Shown here: piece by piece, positions 57,156 through 64,000 of the stretch
Numbering within the stretch: position 1 is the first letter of the stretch
Layout of the letters: every line of letters starts with the position of its first letter
DNA from: Bog-473 sp963743785
GTDB taxonomy: Bacteria > Actinomycetota > Acidimicrobiia > Acidimicrobiales > RAAP-2
Length of the DNA stretch: 64,000 nt
Reading direction: 5' to 3'
Assembly: GCA_963743785.1 (NCBI GenBank)
Contig: CAVURD010000002.1
Coordinates: forward strand, 11,409-75,408
Notes under the pieces: generated by a model
The model's input: the letters and a program-made list of their open reading frames with translations, nothing else
Told to the model about the DNA's origin: nothing
Databases searched by the model: none
Position numbers and translations under genes: made by a program

Positions 57156-58672
57156 AGGCCCTCGGAGGATCCGAACACGGACTTCCGGGCGGCCGCGCCA
57201 CCAGCGCGCCGCTCATGGGGAGAGACGCTGAGCCGACGCTGTTCGAGCTCTCCCAGCCTGGTCGCCAGAGCTGGCAGCTCCGGACGACCGGCATGCCCGA
57301 GTGGGAAGCCGAAGATCTCATCCCCGAGGAGCATCGGCGCGACGAACCGGTCGCATTGGCCGAAGTGTCCGAGCGGGACCTGGTGGCGCACTTCACCCGC
57401 TTGAGTCATCGCCAGTTCTCCGTCGACCTGGGGGCGTACCCTCTGGGCTCGTGCACCATGAAGTACAACCCGAAGATGTGCGACACCGTGGCCGGCCTGG
57501 CCGGCCTGGCCGGCGTGCATCCGGGGGCACCGGCACACCTGGTGCAGGGGTGGCTGCAGATCTTCGTGGAACTCGAAGAAGCCCTGTGTGAGGTGACGGG
57601 CATGGCCGCGGCCACCCTGCAACCGGCAGCGGGAGCGGCGGGTGAGCTGACCGGACTGCTGTTGATGCGGGCGTACCACCAAGCACGGGGCCAGTCCCGC
57701 CACCGGGTCATCATTCCCGACTCGGCCCACGGGACCAATCCCGCCTCGGTCACGCTGGGCGGCTACGAGACGGTAACCGTACCCAGTGACGACCGTGGTT
57801 GCGTCGACCTCGAAGCGTTGCGCTCGGTGCTCGACACCGATGTGGCGGGGATCATGTTGACCAATCCCAACACGCTGGGTCTGTTCGAAGAGGACATAGC
57901 GGCCATTGCCGCGGCGGTGCACGAGGTCGGGGGCCTGCTGTACTACGACGGGGCCAACCTCAATGCCATTCTCGGTGTCGTCCGGCCGGGCGACATGGGG
58001 TTCGACATCGTCCACATGAACCTGCACAAGACCTTCGCCACGCCTCACGGTGGCGGAGGACCGGGAGCCGGGCCGGTGGCCGTCTCACCCCGGCTGGTTG
58101 ACTTCCTGCCCGGACCGCGCCCGGTGCGCCTGTCGTCGGGGTACGGCTACATGACGCCCGAGCACTCCATCGGTCGGATCCACAGTTGGCACGGCAACGC
58201 GCTGGTCCTGGCCCGTGCCCTGGCCTACATGCAGGTACACGGGGGCGATGGTCTGCGGCGGGTGGCCGAGCGGGCGGTGCTCAATGCCAACTGGATCCGC
58301 CACCGGCTCTCCGACACCTACGAGGTGCCGTTCGACCGGCCCTGCATGCATGAAGTGGTGCTCTCGGTGGCAAAGCTCAAGAAGGCGTACGGGACCAAGG
58401 CACTCGACGTCGGCAAGAGGCTGCTCGAGGAGGGCTTCCATTCGCCCACCATCTATTTCCCGCTCATCGTGGACGAAGCGCTCATGATCGAACCGACCGA
58501 GACCGAGAGCCTCCAGACGCTCGAGGCCCTGGCCGAGGCGCTCGAGAAGATTGCCGCCGAGGCGGCAGCGGGGGAACCGTTGAGCGAGGCTCCCCGCACG
58601 ACGCCGGTCCGACGGGTCGACGAAGCTCGGGCGGCGCGCACCCTGGTGCCGACCTTCGACGCACGCCCGTAG
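57152..58672 (+). CDS. gcvPB: glycine dehydrogenase (decarboxylating) subunit 2
   Basis: The PLP-carrying half of the split P protein (506 aa), which decarboxylates glycine. The Schiff-base Lys is in VHMNLHKTFATPHGGGGPG (about residue 293). Also seen: FYPLGSCTMKYNPK-type AYPLGSCTMKYNPKM, QPAAGAAGELTGLL and DSAHGTNPAS. The start GTG overlaps gcvPA. The first 25 residues and a C-terminal tail of about 30 residues are less conserved. The lpd/L-protein gene is not in the window. Confidence 0.94.
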   Translation: MKALGGSEHGLPGGRATSAPLMGRDAEPTLFELSQPGRQSWQLRTTGMPEWEAEDLIPEEHRRDEPVALAEVSERDLVAHFTRLSHRQFSVDLGAYPLGSCTMKYNPKMCDTVAGLAGLAGVHPGAPAHLVQGWLQIFVELEEALCEVTGMAAATLQPAAGAAGELTGLLLMRAYHQARGQSRHRVIIPDSAHGTNPASVTLGGYETVTVPSDDRGCVDLEALRSVLDTDVAGIMLTNPNTLGLFEEDIAAIAAAVHEVGGLLYYDGANLNAILGVVRPGDMGFDIVHMNLHKTFATPHGGGGPGAGPVAVSPRLVDFLPGPRPVRLSSGYGYMTPEHSIGRIHSWHGNALVLARALAYMQVHGGDGLRRVAERAVLNANWIRHRLSDTYEVPFDRPCMHEVVLSVAKLKKAYGTKALDVGKRLLEEGFHSPTIYFPLIVDEALMIEPTETESLQTLEALAEALEKIAAEAAAGEPLSEAPRTTPVRRVDEARAARTLVPTFDARP

Positions 58673-58738
58673 TTAAAGGGTCGCGCCCGCTCGTTGAAGG
58701 CGCGCCTGCTGGTTACCCGGCCGTAGCTACTCGTTACC

Positions 58739-59140
58739 TCAGATGGCCGCGGCCATGGCCAGGCCGGCGATGGCCCCACCGACACAGACCGCCAGTCCGC
58801 CGAAGGTGTAGACGATCGCCGTTCGTCGCTGGCCCGTACGGATGAGGTGCAGCGACTCCCAGCTGGCCGTCGAGAATGTGGTGTAGCCGCCACACAGTCC
58901 GACCCCGACCACGCTGAGGAATCGGGGGGCCAACCCGTGGTAGAGCGAGAGACCGGTCAGGAACCCGAGTAACAGCGATCCCGAGGCGTTGACCACGACC
59001 GTCCCGATCGGCAGGGGATCCGACCGGCGCACCGAGATGTGGTGGATGAGCAACGCGCGAGCCACGGCACCGACGCCACCGGCGAGCGCCACCAAGAGCG
59101 CGAGCCCGAGCGTGGGGGAGTGGGCCACGGTCGTGATCAT
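58739..59140 (-). CDS. crcB: fluoride channel Fluc (CrcB), second gene
   Basis: A small four-helix membrane protein (133 aa) of the CrcB/Fluc family, which lets fluoride leave the cell. The family motifs GTVVVNASGSLLLGFLTG and GLCGGYTTFSTASWES (the TTFST/central sodium and Phe-box region) are clear. The ATG at 59140 overlaps the stop of the first crcB gene (ATGA); upstream frame extension is not coding. Tandem genes usually build an antiparallel heterodimer. Confidence 0.93.
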   Translation of the reverse strand: MITTVAHSPTLGLALLVALAGGVGAVARALLIHHISVRRSDPLPIGTVVVNASGSLLLGFLTGLSLYHGLAPRFLSVVGVGLCGGYTTFSTASWESLHLIRTGQRRTAIVYTFGGLAVCVGGAIAGLAMAAAI

Positions 59141-59571
59141 CGGGGGGCAACCCTTCGGCCGGCCGCGGCGCCCAGCGTCACCACGGCCAGGCCGCCGACC
59201 AGGCTGGCCGCCAAGTAGGCCGCGGCCAGGCCGACGTGATGGCCCCTGCCGAGGAGCACGGCCTCCACCGCCAGGGTGGAGTAGGTCGTCCATCCCCCGA
59301 GGAAGCCAACGACGAGGAAGGGACGGGTCAGAGCGAAACGGGCGGACACGGTGTCGGTGAGGGGGAGCAGGAATCCGATGGCCAGGGACCCACTCAGGTT
59401 GATCAGGAGGGTGGTCGCCGGGAAATGTCCGGGTGCGGTGGTAAGGGTGGCACCGAGGAGATAGCGGGCCAGGGTTCCCAGGGCGCCCCCGAGTCCAATG
59501 GCCAGGACGGAGCCCAGGGAAAGCCCGAGCCGAGGAACGGCCGGTGTGTCCAGTGCGTCTTCGTGGGTCAT
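59137..59571 (-). CDS. crcB: fluoride channel Fluc (CrcB), first gene
   Basis: The first of the two tandem Fluc subunits (144 aa, four helices). LGGALGTLARYLLG, TTLLINLSGSLAIGFLLP and GFLGGWTTYSTLAVEA are the matching motifs. A fluoride riboswitch lies 46 nt upstream on the same strand, which strongly supports the function. A stretch of acidic residues precedes the first helix. The two subunits are less than half alike, as expected for a heterodimer with opposite topology. Confidence 0.94.
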   Translation of the reverse strand: MTHEDALDTPAVPRLGLSLGSVLAIGLGGALGTLARYLLGATLTTAPGHFPATTLLINLSGSLAIGFLLPLTDTVSARFALTRPFLVVGFLGGWTTYSTLAVEAVLLGRGHHVGLAAAYLAASLVGGLAVVTLGAAAGRRVAPR

Positions 59572-59617
59572 GGTCCTCCTGTGCCCGACGCTGTCGCGTG
59601 CCCCGAAAGCGTCACAT

Positions 59618-59687
59618 GGTCAGGAGCCATCAGCCGGTTCATGCCGGCGGTTCAGAGTGTGGCCACTCCCCGGCGGGACCCATCACC
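59618..59687 (-). promoter_or_regulatory. fluoride riboswitch (crcB motif)
   Basis: Read on the minus strand, the region starts GGUGAUGGGUCCCGCC and ends GGCUGAUGGCUCCUGACC, the two conserved blocks of the crcB/fluoride aptamer, joined through a stem region with GAACCGCC. The 5' GGNGAUGG block and the 3' CUGAUGGCUCCU block are the hallmarks of the class. Fluoride binding switches on expression of the channel genes that follow. Boundaries are approximate and the pseudoknot was matched by eye. Confidence 0.85.
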
Positions 59688-59850
59688 GGGCGAACACCGG
59701 TGCAGCCAACACACCGGGTCGCGGGAACAACTCTAGCGGGGGAGTCCGTTCCTCCAAGAGATCCGACCCGGGTGATTTCCAGATCGCTTGAAAATGAGCT
59801 GGGTTGGCGATGTCGGTCGGTGGGTCGACGTCCTGAGAGACTTGTGACCT

Positions 59851-60267
59851 GTGGCCGGCTATTCGGGAACACCTCTGGCCACGAAGCTCGGCCTCAAGGC
59901 GGGAATGAGCCTCGTCCTCCTCCTCGGTCCGTCTGACGTTCACATGGAACTACCGGCGGGGGTGGCCGTACGGCGCCAGGCGAGAGGGCGGGCCGACGTC
60001 GTCCTTGCGTTCAGCACGCAGATGGAGCGGATCGAGCCGCGTGCCCACGCGTGGGGATCCATGGTCTTCCCATCGGGCGGTCTGTGGCTGGCCTGGCCCA
60101 AGAAAGCGTCCGGACGCGCCACCGACATCACCGACGGGGCGTTGCGGAGCGTCCTTCTTCCGCTGGGGATGGTGGACAACAAGGTCTGCGCGGTCGATGC
60201 CACGTGGACGGCCCTGCGGTTTGTCTGGCGTCGGGAACATCGGGCTCTAGATGCGCCGCCGCCCTAG
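59851..60267 (+). CDS. DUF3052 family protein
   Basis: A 138-residue cytoplasmic protein that matches the DUF3052 family common in actinobacteria: it starts AGYSGTPLATKLGLKAGMSL, then LLLGPSDVHMELPAGV, an acid/hydrophobic stretch, and GSMVFPSGGLWLAWPKKASG, then ALRSVLLPLGMVDNKVCAVD with the typical W-x-ALRFVWR end. No function is known. The GTG at 59851 gives the family start. The 160 nt between it and the riboswitch hold the promoters for both sides. Confidence 0.85.
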   Translation: MAGYSGTPLATKLGLKAGMSLVLLLGPSDVHMELPAGVAVRRQARGRADVVLAFSTQMERIEPRAHAWGSMVFPSGGLWLAWPKKASGRATDITDGALRSVLLPLGMVDNKVCAVDATWTALRFVWRREHRALDAPPP

Positions 60268-60285
60268 GCCAGTTCCCTCGGCGCC

Positions 60286-61200
60286 CTATGCGGTGACTGC
60301 CTCGACAATGCGACGCATCCCATCGCGCCAGGGCACCTGGGTTCGGCCGAGGACCTGGTGCATTTTGGACACGTCGGGCCAGAGGGGCCATGGGGCGGTC
60401 GGGTCGTACCGAACGAGGGCCGGCCGGCCCACGAGGTCACCCAGGTAGGCGCAGTACTCCTCGGCACTCACCGTCTCGCTGCCGGCCCAGTTCACCACCA
60501 TGGGATCGAGACTGGCGACCTCGAGGGCCCTGATACCCAAACGGACGTAGTCGTCCTCGTAGATGGGGTTGTAATTGTTGGGAGCGTCGGGATGCAGCAC
60601 GATCTCCTTCCGCTCGAGGATCCGACGGAGTCGGTCGACCGGTGCGCCGCCCTGCGGTCCATAGGTGGAGAAGATCCGGATGATCGTGAGTGGCACACCG
60701 CGGTCGACGGCGGCAAAGCGGGCCACCGCCTCCCCGGCGATCTTCGAGAGGCTGTAGTTGCCCAGGTGGGCCCCGGGGGGATCGTCCTCTCGGAGCGGAC
60801 GGGGACCCTGATAGGCGTAGGCCGAACCGGTCGAGCAGTAGACAAAACCTCGGATTCCGGAGCACGCAGTGACGAGGCGCCCCGCGGCCTGGGCGTTCAC
60901 CTCGAAACAGCGCTGCCAGTCGGTGCGTGCTTCGGGCCCGACGAGCGCCGCAGCGTGAAACACATGCGTCAGGCCATCGGGCAGCCGGGTTGGATCGAGC
61001 GACGCCACGTCGCCCACCAGGGGCACAATGCCGGCCCGGGTCAAACGCTCGACATCGCCGGCTCCACGACATCGGGCCAGCCCGAAGACCTCGTGGCGCT
61101 CGGCCAGGGCTCGTGCGATGGGAAATCCGACACGCCCCGTGGCGCCGGTGACCAGCACCTTCCACCGTTCGGCTGGCGCTTCGATTTCTTCCCCCGTCAC
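60286..61200 (-). CDS. NAD-dependent epimerase/dehydratase (extended SDR)
   Basis: A 304-residue extended short-chain dehydrogenase. The cofactor motif GATGRVGFPIARAL is near the N terminus; the catalytic Ser/Tyr/Lys are in YCSTGSAYAYQ and the NYSLSKIAGE stretch (YxxxK). Typical substrates are nucleotide sugars, but none can be named here. The start is set at GTG 61200, because TAAGTT (61213-61208, minus) ends 7 nt before it; a TTG three codons earlier is the alternative. Followed upstream by the SDR gene. Confidence 0.88.
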   Translation of the reverse strand: MTGEEIEAPAERWKVLVTGATGRVGFPIARALAERHEVFGLARCRGAGDVERLTRAGIVPLVGDVASLDPTRLPDGLTHVFHAAALVGPEARTDWQRCFEVNAQAAGRLVTACSGIRGFVYCSTGSAYAYQGPRPLREDDPPGAHLGNYSLSKIAGEAVARFAAVDRGVPLTIIRIFSTYGPQGGAPVDRLRRILERKEIVLHPDAPNNYNPIYEDDYVRLGIRALEVASLDPMVVNWAGSETVSAEEYCAYLGDLVGRPALVRYDPTAPWPLWPDVSKMHQVLGRTQVPWRDGMRRIVEAVTA

Positions 61201-61272
61201 GAAGGGCAACTTAGAAGGATTCGGCTCCCCCGGCGGGGGAGCGTGGTGCGACGAGCTCGACCGTTCGGCCGC

Positions 61273-62016
61273 TCAGTCGAGGCGGGGACCGGGAGCATGC
61301 CGAAATCGGAAGGGCTCGCTCTCGCGCCCGGCAATCACGTACCAGCACTCGCCACTGGTCTCGGCGTCGAGAATGTGCTGGACGGCATCGACCACGTCGC
61401 TCACTTCCAGGATGGGGAAGCCCATATCGAGGAGGGACTGCTCGGATCCCTTGATGATGTTGGTATAGGCAAAGGACGGGCACAGGGCATGGATCCTGAT
61501 GCCCTCTGAGGCGTACAGGTCGCCGAGCGATCGGACGAGGCCCACCACGGCATGCTTGTTGGCCGCATAGATCGGATCGAAGGGGACGGCCACCAAGCCG
61601 GCCATGCTGGCCGTGGCCACGATCGTTCCGCCCCCCGAGGCAATGATGGCCGGACGGGCCGCCGCGATGCCATAGACCACACCATCGAGGTTGATGCCCA
61701 TCGCCCGGCGATAGGCCACCGGGTCAAAATCATCGCCCATACTGCACGCCGTGGTCACGCCGGCGTTCAGGTGGGCCACGTGAAGGGCCCCGAACTCCCT
61801 GACCGCAAAATCCACGGCGGCCCGGCTGTCGGCCGCCTGACTCACGTCGGTGTGGATGTATCGCCCCCCCAGTTCCTTGGCCAGAGCGGCCCCTCGCTGG
61901 TCATCGATGTCGGCCAGGACAACCTGGGCGCCCTTTCCGGCAACATGACGCGCAACTCCTTCGCCGATGCCGTTGCTTCCGCCAGTGATCAATGCCACCT
62001 TGCCGTCCACGTTCAT
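61273..62016 (-). CDS. SDR-family short-chain dehydrogenase
   Basis: A 247-residue classical short-chain dehydrogenase/reductase. Motifs: TGGSNGIGEGVARHV for NAD(P), a downstream LNAGVTT (NAG variant), catalytic Ser in VATASMAG, and YAANK for Tyr and Lys. Asp at the end of the second strand (LADIDD) suggests NAD rather than NADP. The ATG at 62016 has TACGAT (62029-62024, minus) 7 nt upstream, so it is probably leaderless. Substrate unknown; the next gene is an epimerase-like enzyme 72 nt downstream. Confidence 0.9.
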   Translation of the reverse strand: MNVDGKVALITGGSNGIGEGVARHVAGKGAQVVLADIDDQRGAALAKELGGRYIHTDVSQAADSRAAVDFAVREFGALHVAHLNAGVTTACSMGDDFDPVAYRRAMGINLDGVVYGIAAARPAIIASGGGTIVATASMAGLVAVPFDPIYAANKHAVVGLVRSLGDLYASEGIRIHALCPSFAYTNIIKGSEQSLLDMGFPILEVSDVVDAVQHILDAETSGECWYVIAGRESEPFRFRHAPGPRLD

Positions 62017-62088
62017 TTGGCCGATCGTAGGGGAGCGGAACCGGAAGGGGGGTTGGGTGGGGCCAGGCCAATTCCTGGGTAACTTAAC

Positions 62089-62102
62089 ATAATGAACATT
62101 AT
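62089..62102. promoter_or_regulatory. AT-rich 14-bp palindrome, possible operator
   Basis: ATAATGAACATTAT is a near-perfect inverted repeat (ATAATG-AA-CATTAT) in a very GC-rich setting, 60 bp upstream of the SDR -10 region. It fits the size of a TetR- or MarR-type operator, but its regulator is not known. Confidence 0.45.
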
Positions 62103-62412
62103 CGGCGGTCCGGGGGAGGGACGATAGGTGCTGAACTGGGCCGATTCACCTCGATTGGTGTCCTCTTTTGCTCTTGGCGAAGTCCACCAGTGGATCTGCG
62201 GCCCGGTTGTGTCCGACGCCGGGAGGACGCTGGAGGACGTGGGAGTACGGGCCCTGGACACCCCGGGCCCGGTGCGGGATGCCACTTCAGATTTGGGAAG
62301 GATCCGACGAACGTGTGTTCGGTCAGGGCGCGTCCGATGCCATTTAGGGAGGACGGGCAGAAAGGGCGGCGCTCAGATGCTGGTGGTGAGGCCATTCTGA
62401 GAGACTCGGCGG
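62103..62412. other. 310-nt intergenic region, no supported gene
   Basis: Small open frames exist on both strands (62128-62400 plus; 62099-62395 minus), but neither has an RBS, a -10 at leaderless spacing, or any recognisable domain. I see no RNA gene. Confidence 0.5.
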
Positions 62413-63126
62413 GTGGAGGACAACAGAGAGGCTGATGGTCCGCGGTCGGCCCAAAGCGCAGATCCGGGGGAGGACGGCACTCCAGGTGTGGAACGGCTGC
62501 TCACGCTCTCCGACGGGGTGGTGGCCATTGCCCTCACGTTGCTGGTCCTGCAGTTGGCGGTGCCGACCATCGAGGGGGTCAGTGGTGCCCAGGCTCGGTC
62601 GCCCGGGTATCTGTGGAAGCAGCTCAGCAGCGGAGGAGGCGATCAGTTCACGGCCTATGTGGTGTCGTTCTACGTGATCGCGCAATTCTGGCTCACGCAC
62701 CACCGGGTGTTCCGATCCATTCGGGGCCACGTCGAGGGCCTGGCCTGGTGGAACTTCGCCTTCCTGTTCGCAATCACGCTGATGCCGTTTTCGAGCGACC
62801 TGCTCGGTCGATTCACGGAGAATCCGGTGGCCATAGATATCTTTGCCCTCAATATCCTGCTGGCCAGCCTGACCACGCAAGGGGTGGTGTATTTCGCCCG
62901 GCGACACGGTTTGCAAGCGGAGGAACCGGATCCGCATGCCCTGCGCAGCACTCATTTTCGGGTGGTCTGGGTCTACACCGTCATCTTCTGCACGGCCGCC
63001 CTGGCCTGGATTGCTCCCCGTTGGGCCATGATCGGTTGGGTCCTTCTGGTGTCGGCGCAATGGGTCGGGGAGATCCTGGCGAGGCGCTTCCCTGGACGGA
63101 TGGCCTCCCCTCCCGCCGTGGCGTGA
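62413..63126 (+). CDS. TMEM175-family (DUF1211) potassium channel-like protein
   Basis: A 237-residue membrane protein with six helices. The first helix carries ERLLTLSDGVVAIALTLLVL, with the LSDGVxAIxxTLLVL signature of bacterial TMEM175/DUF1211 proteins (usually FSDG; here LSDG). Bacterial members form potassium-selective channels as tetramers. The second hydrophobic block YVVSFYVIAQFWLTHHRVF and the NFAFLFAITLMPFSSDLLG stretch also match. The GTG at 62413 was taken as start; no strong RBS is seen. Confidence 0.85.
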   Translation: MEDNREADGPRSAQSADPGEDGTPGVERLLTLSDGVVAIALTLLVLQLAVPTIEGVSGAQARSPGYLWKQLSSGGGDQFTAYVVSFYVIAQFWLTHHRVFRSIRGHVEGLAWWNFAFLFAITLMPFSSDLLGRFTENPVAIDIFALNILLASLTTQGVVYFARRHGLQAEEPDPHALRSTHFRVVWVYTVIFCTAALAWIAPRWAMIGWVLLVSAQWVGEILARRFPGRMASPPAVA

Positions 63127-63186
63127 CGCGCAGCCCCCGGCTGCCCTCCTCCCCCGCTTGTGTGATCCCTCCAATGACTCGCGCAT

Positions 63187-64000
63187 CTAGGAGGCGGCAG
63201 TCGCTGGGAGAACATCGAGACGATAGGCCCGTCCACCCGGCACGTTGATGGATTGGTACGTGGTGCCGCCCGTGGTGCGAATGGATCTGAGCACCTTCGC
63301 ATTGCCGACAGCCCTGACGGTCACCGTGGCGCCAACGATGGGAACTGGGACCGAGATGCTTCCGGCCGTTCCGCTTGGCGCGCTGAACTGAAGGGAGAAC
63401 GCTCCCGATGTCGGCGATTGGGCCCAACGGACGGTGATCGTGCCCAACGGCGTCGGCACATTGCCTTCAGCCCAGGTGAGCGAGCCGGGATGCGGTTGGA
63501 CCAGCCACGCTCGGTAGCCGGGACTGGACGGTTGGACTCCGAGGACGTATTGGGAGAGGTCAGCCGTGGCCCCACTGGCCCAACCGTGGGCCAGGCTGGT
63601 GTACGACCCGAAGCCCGGCGCGCCGGTGGGCCCGACCAGCTCCCAGTCTGCTCCCGTGAAGTCGGGCCCAGGTGAGTCCATGTATCCCCAGAGCTTCTGG
63701 AGGAGGCTTAGGGCCGACGCGGTGTCGCCCTGAGCGAATTCGGCCCGTACCTCCTCGTTGGTCACAAAGGGGCTGACTGCCGCCATGTAGCCGGTCGTGG
63801 CCGTGAACGGGAGCGGACCGTACGGCGTCGGAGGTAGAGCGAGCTGCAGTGCTTTCAGAATCGAGGGGCCTTGCCCCCTGTCGGCCACCCCGTCGGTCAC
63901 GGCCAGCGCATTGGCGTCCTGGGCGATTGTGTTCGGCATGACATTGGACGTGGCGTAGAGCTTGGTCCGGGGGCCGAGCAGGTATTGATTGATGGCCGAG
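63187..64000 (-). CDS. alpha-L-rhamnosidase-like (GH78) protein, C-terminal part
   Basis: The gene runs off the right edge, and the frame is open to base 63999; 270 residues of its 3' part are seen. The sequence fits the end of the (alpha/alpha)6 barrel and the C-terminal beta domain of GH78 rhamnosidases: TGADWELVGPTGAPGFGSYT, SLAHGWASGATADLSQYVLG, then PGYRAWLVQPHPGSLTWAEG and TPLGTITVRWAQ, a typical signature of the Bac_rhamnosid_C region. It likely removes rhamnose from plant or bacterial glycans outside the cell; signal peptide not visible here. Confidence 0.85.
   Translation of the reverse strand, partial: SAINQYLLGPRTKLYATSNVMPNTIAQDANALAVTDGVADRGQGPSILKALQLALPPTPYGPLPFTATTGYMAAVSPFVTNEEVRAEFAQGDTASALSLLQKLWGYMDSPGPDFTGADWELVGPTGAPGFGSYTSLAHGWASGATADLSQYVLGVQPSSPGYRAWLVQPHPGSLTWAEGNVPTPLGTITVRWAQSPTSGAFSLQFSAPSGTAGSISVPVPIVGATVTVRAVGNAKVLRSIRTTGGTTYQSINVPGGRAYRLDVLPATAAS

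Overview
The window is a GC-rich actinobacterial chromosome segment with no phage, plasmid or IS signatures. I place it in or near the class Acidimicrobiia. This rests on the rRNA sequence style, the gcvH / FHA / MerR / DUF151 synteny shared with mycobacteria, actinobacterial families such as DUF3052, and the secreted CAP/TIG protein with cysteine-anchored repeat modules. The class assignment is inference; no database comparison was possible.

Layout. 1-4.1 kb: end of a SpoU-type RNA methyltransferase, then pheS-pheT. 4.2-5.0 kb: two small opposite-strand genes (SnoaL-like, VOC). 5.1-13.8 kb: a complete, tightly overlapping arginine operon argC-J-B-D-F-R-G-H carrying its own repressor gene, preceded by a six-codon leader ORF with two rare Arg codons, and followed by an overlapping 3-methyladenine glycosylase gene. 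14.4-17.3 kb: a large secreted CAP/TIG/Ig protein. 17.7-24.9 kb: one rRNA operon (16S-23S-5S) with a clear promoter, boxA-like motifs, long RNase III processing stems and a terminator. Its 23S gene is interrupted by three group I introns at sites equivalent to E. coli 1923, 1931 and 2593. The first carries a single-motif LAGLIDADG endonuclease gene, and only 8 nt of exon separate the first two introns, which are close relatives. 24.9-36.4 kb: envelope and membrane proteins (L,D-transpeptidase, a disordered/TPR protein), class I fructose-bisphosphate aldolase, 2-oxoacid:ferredoxin oxidoreductase korAB, a VOC protein and DUF1015. 36.4-39.6 kb: a CDP-alcohol phosphatidyltransferase and a sugar-nucleotidyltransferase/pseudo-phosphomannomutase fusion. 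39.6-42.6 kb: gcvH, zinc-ribbon FHA protein, MerR regulator, DUF151 nuclease. 42.6-49.5 kb: an MDR oxidoreductase, an S9 peptidase, a GT87-like membrane protein, thiD and thiG. 49.6-53.7 kb: an iron(III) ABC transporter operon with an iron-box-like operator and a coupled leader ORF. 53.8-58.7 kb: MerR, a small nuclease-like protein, gcvT-gcvPA-gcvPB. 58.7-59.7 kb: a fluoride riboswitch controlling tandem crcB genes. 59.9-64 kb: DUF3052, epimerase and SDR dehydrogenase, a TMEM175-like channel, and the 3' end of a GH78 rhamnosidase-like gene that runs off the window.

Two patterns cut across the window. First, at least a dozen genes have a -10 hexamer ending 5-8 nt before the start codon and no ribosome binding site, the architecture of leaderless mRNAs; this helped choose several starts. 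Second, short tandem duplications, often 17-18 bp, recur at gene ends and junctions (argC start, argR end, rrn terminator, pgsA junction).

The most notable feature is the triple-intron 23S gene, especially the 8-nt exon between two related group I introns. The arginine leader ORF, the iron-operon leader ORF and the fluoride riboswitch are the best regulatory candidates.
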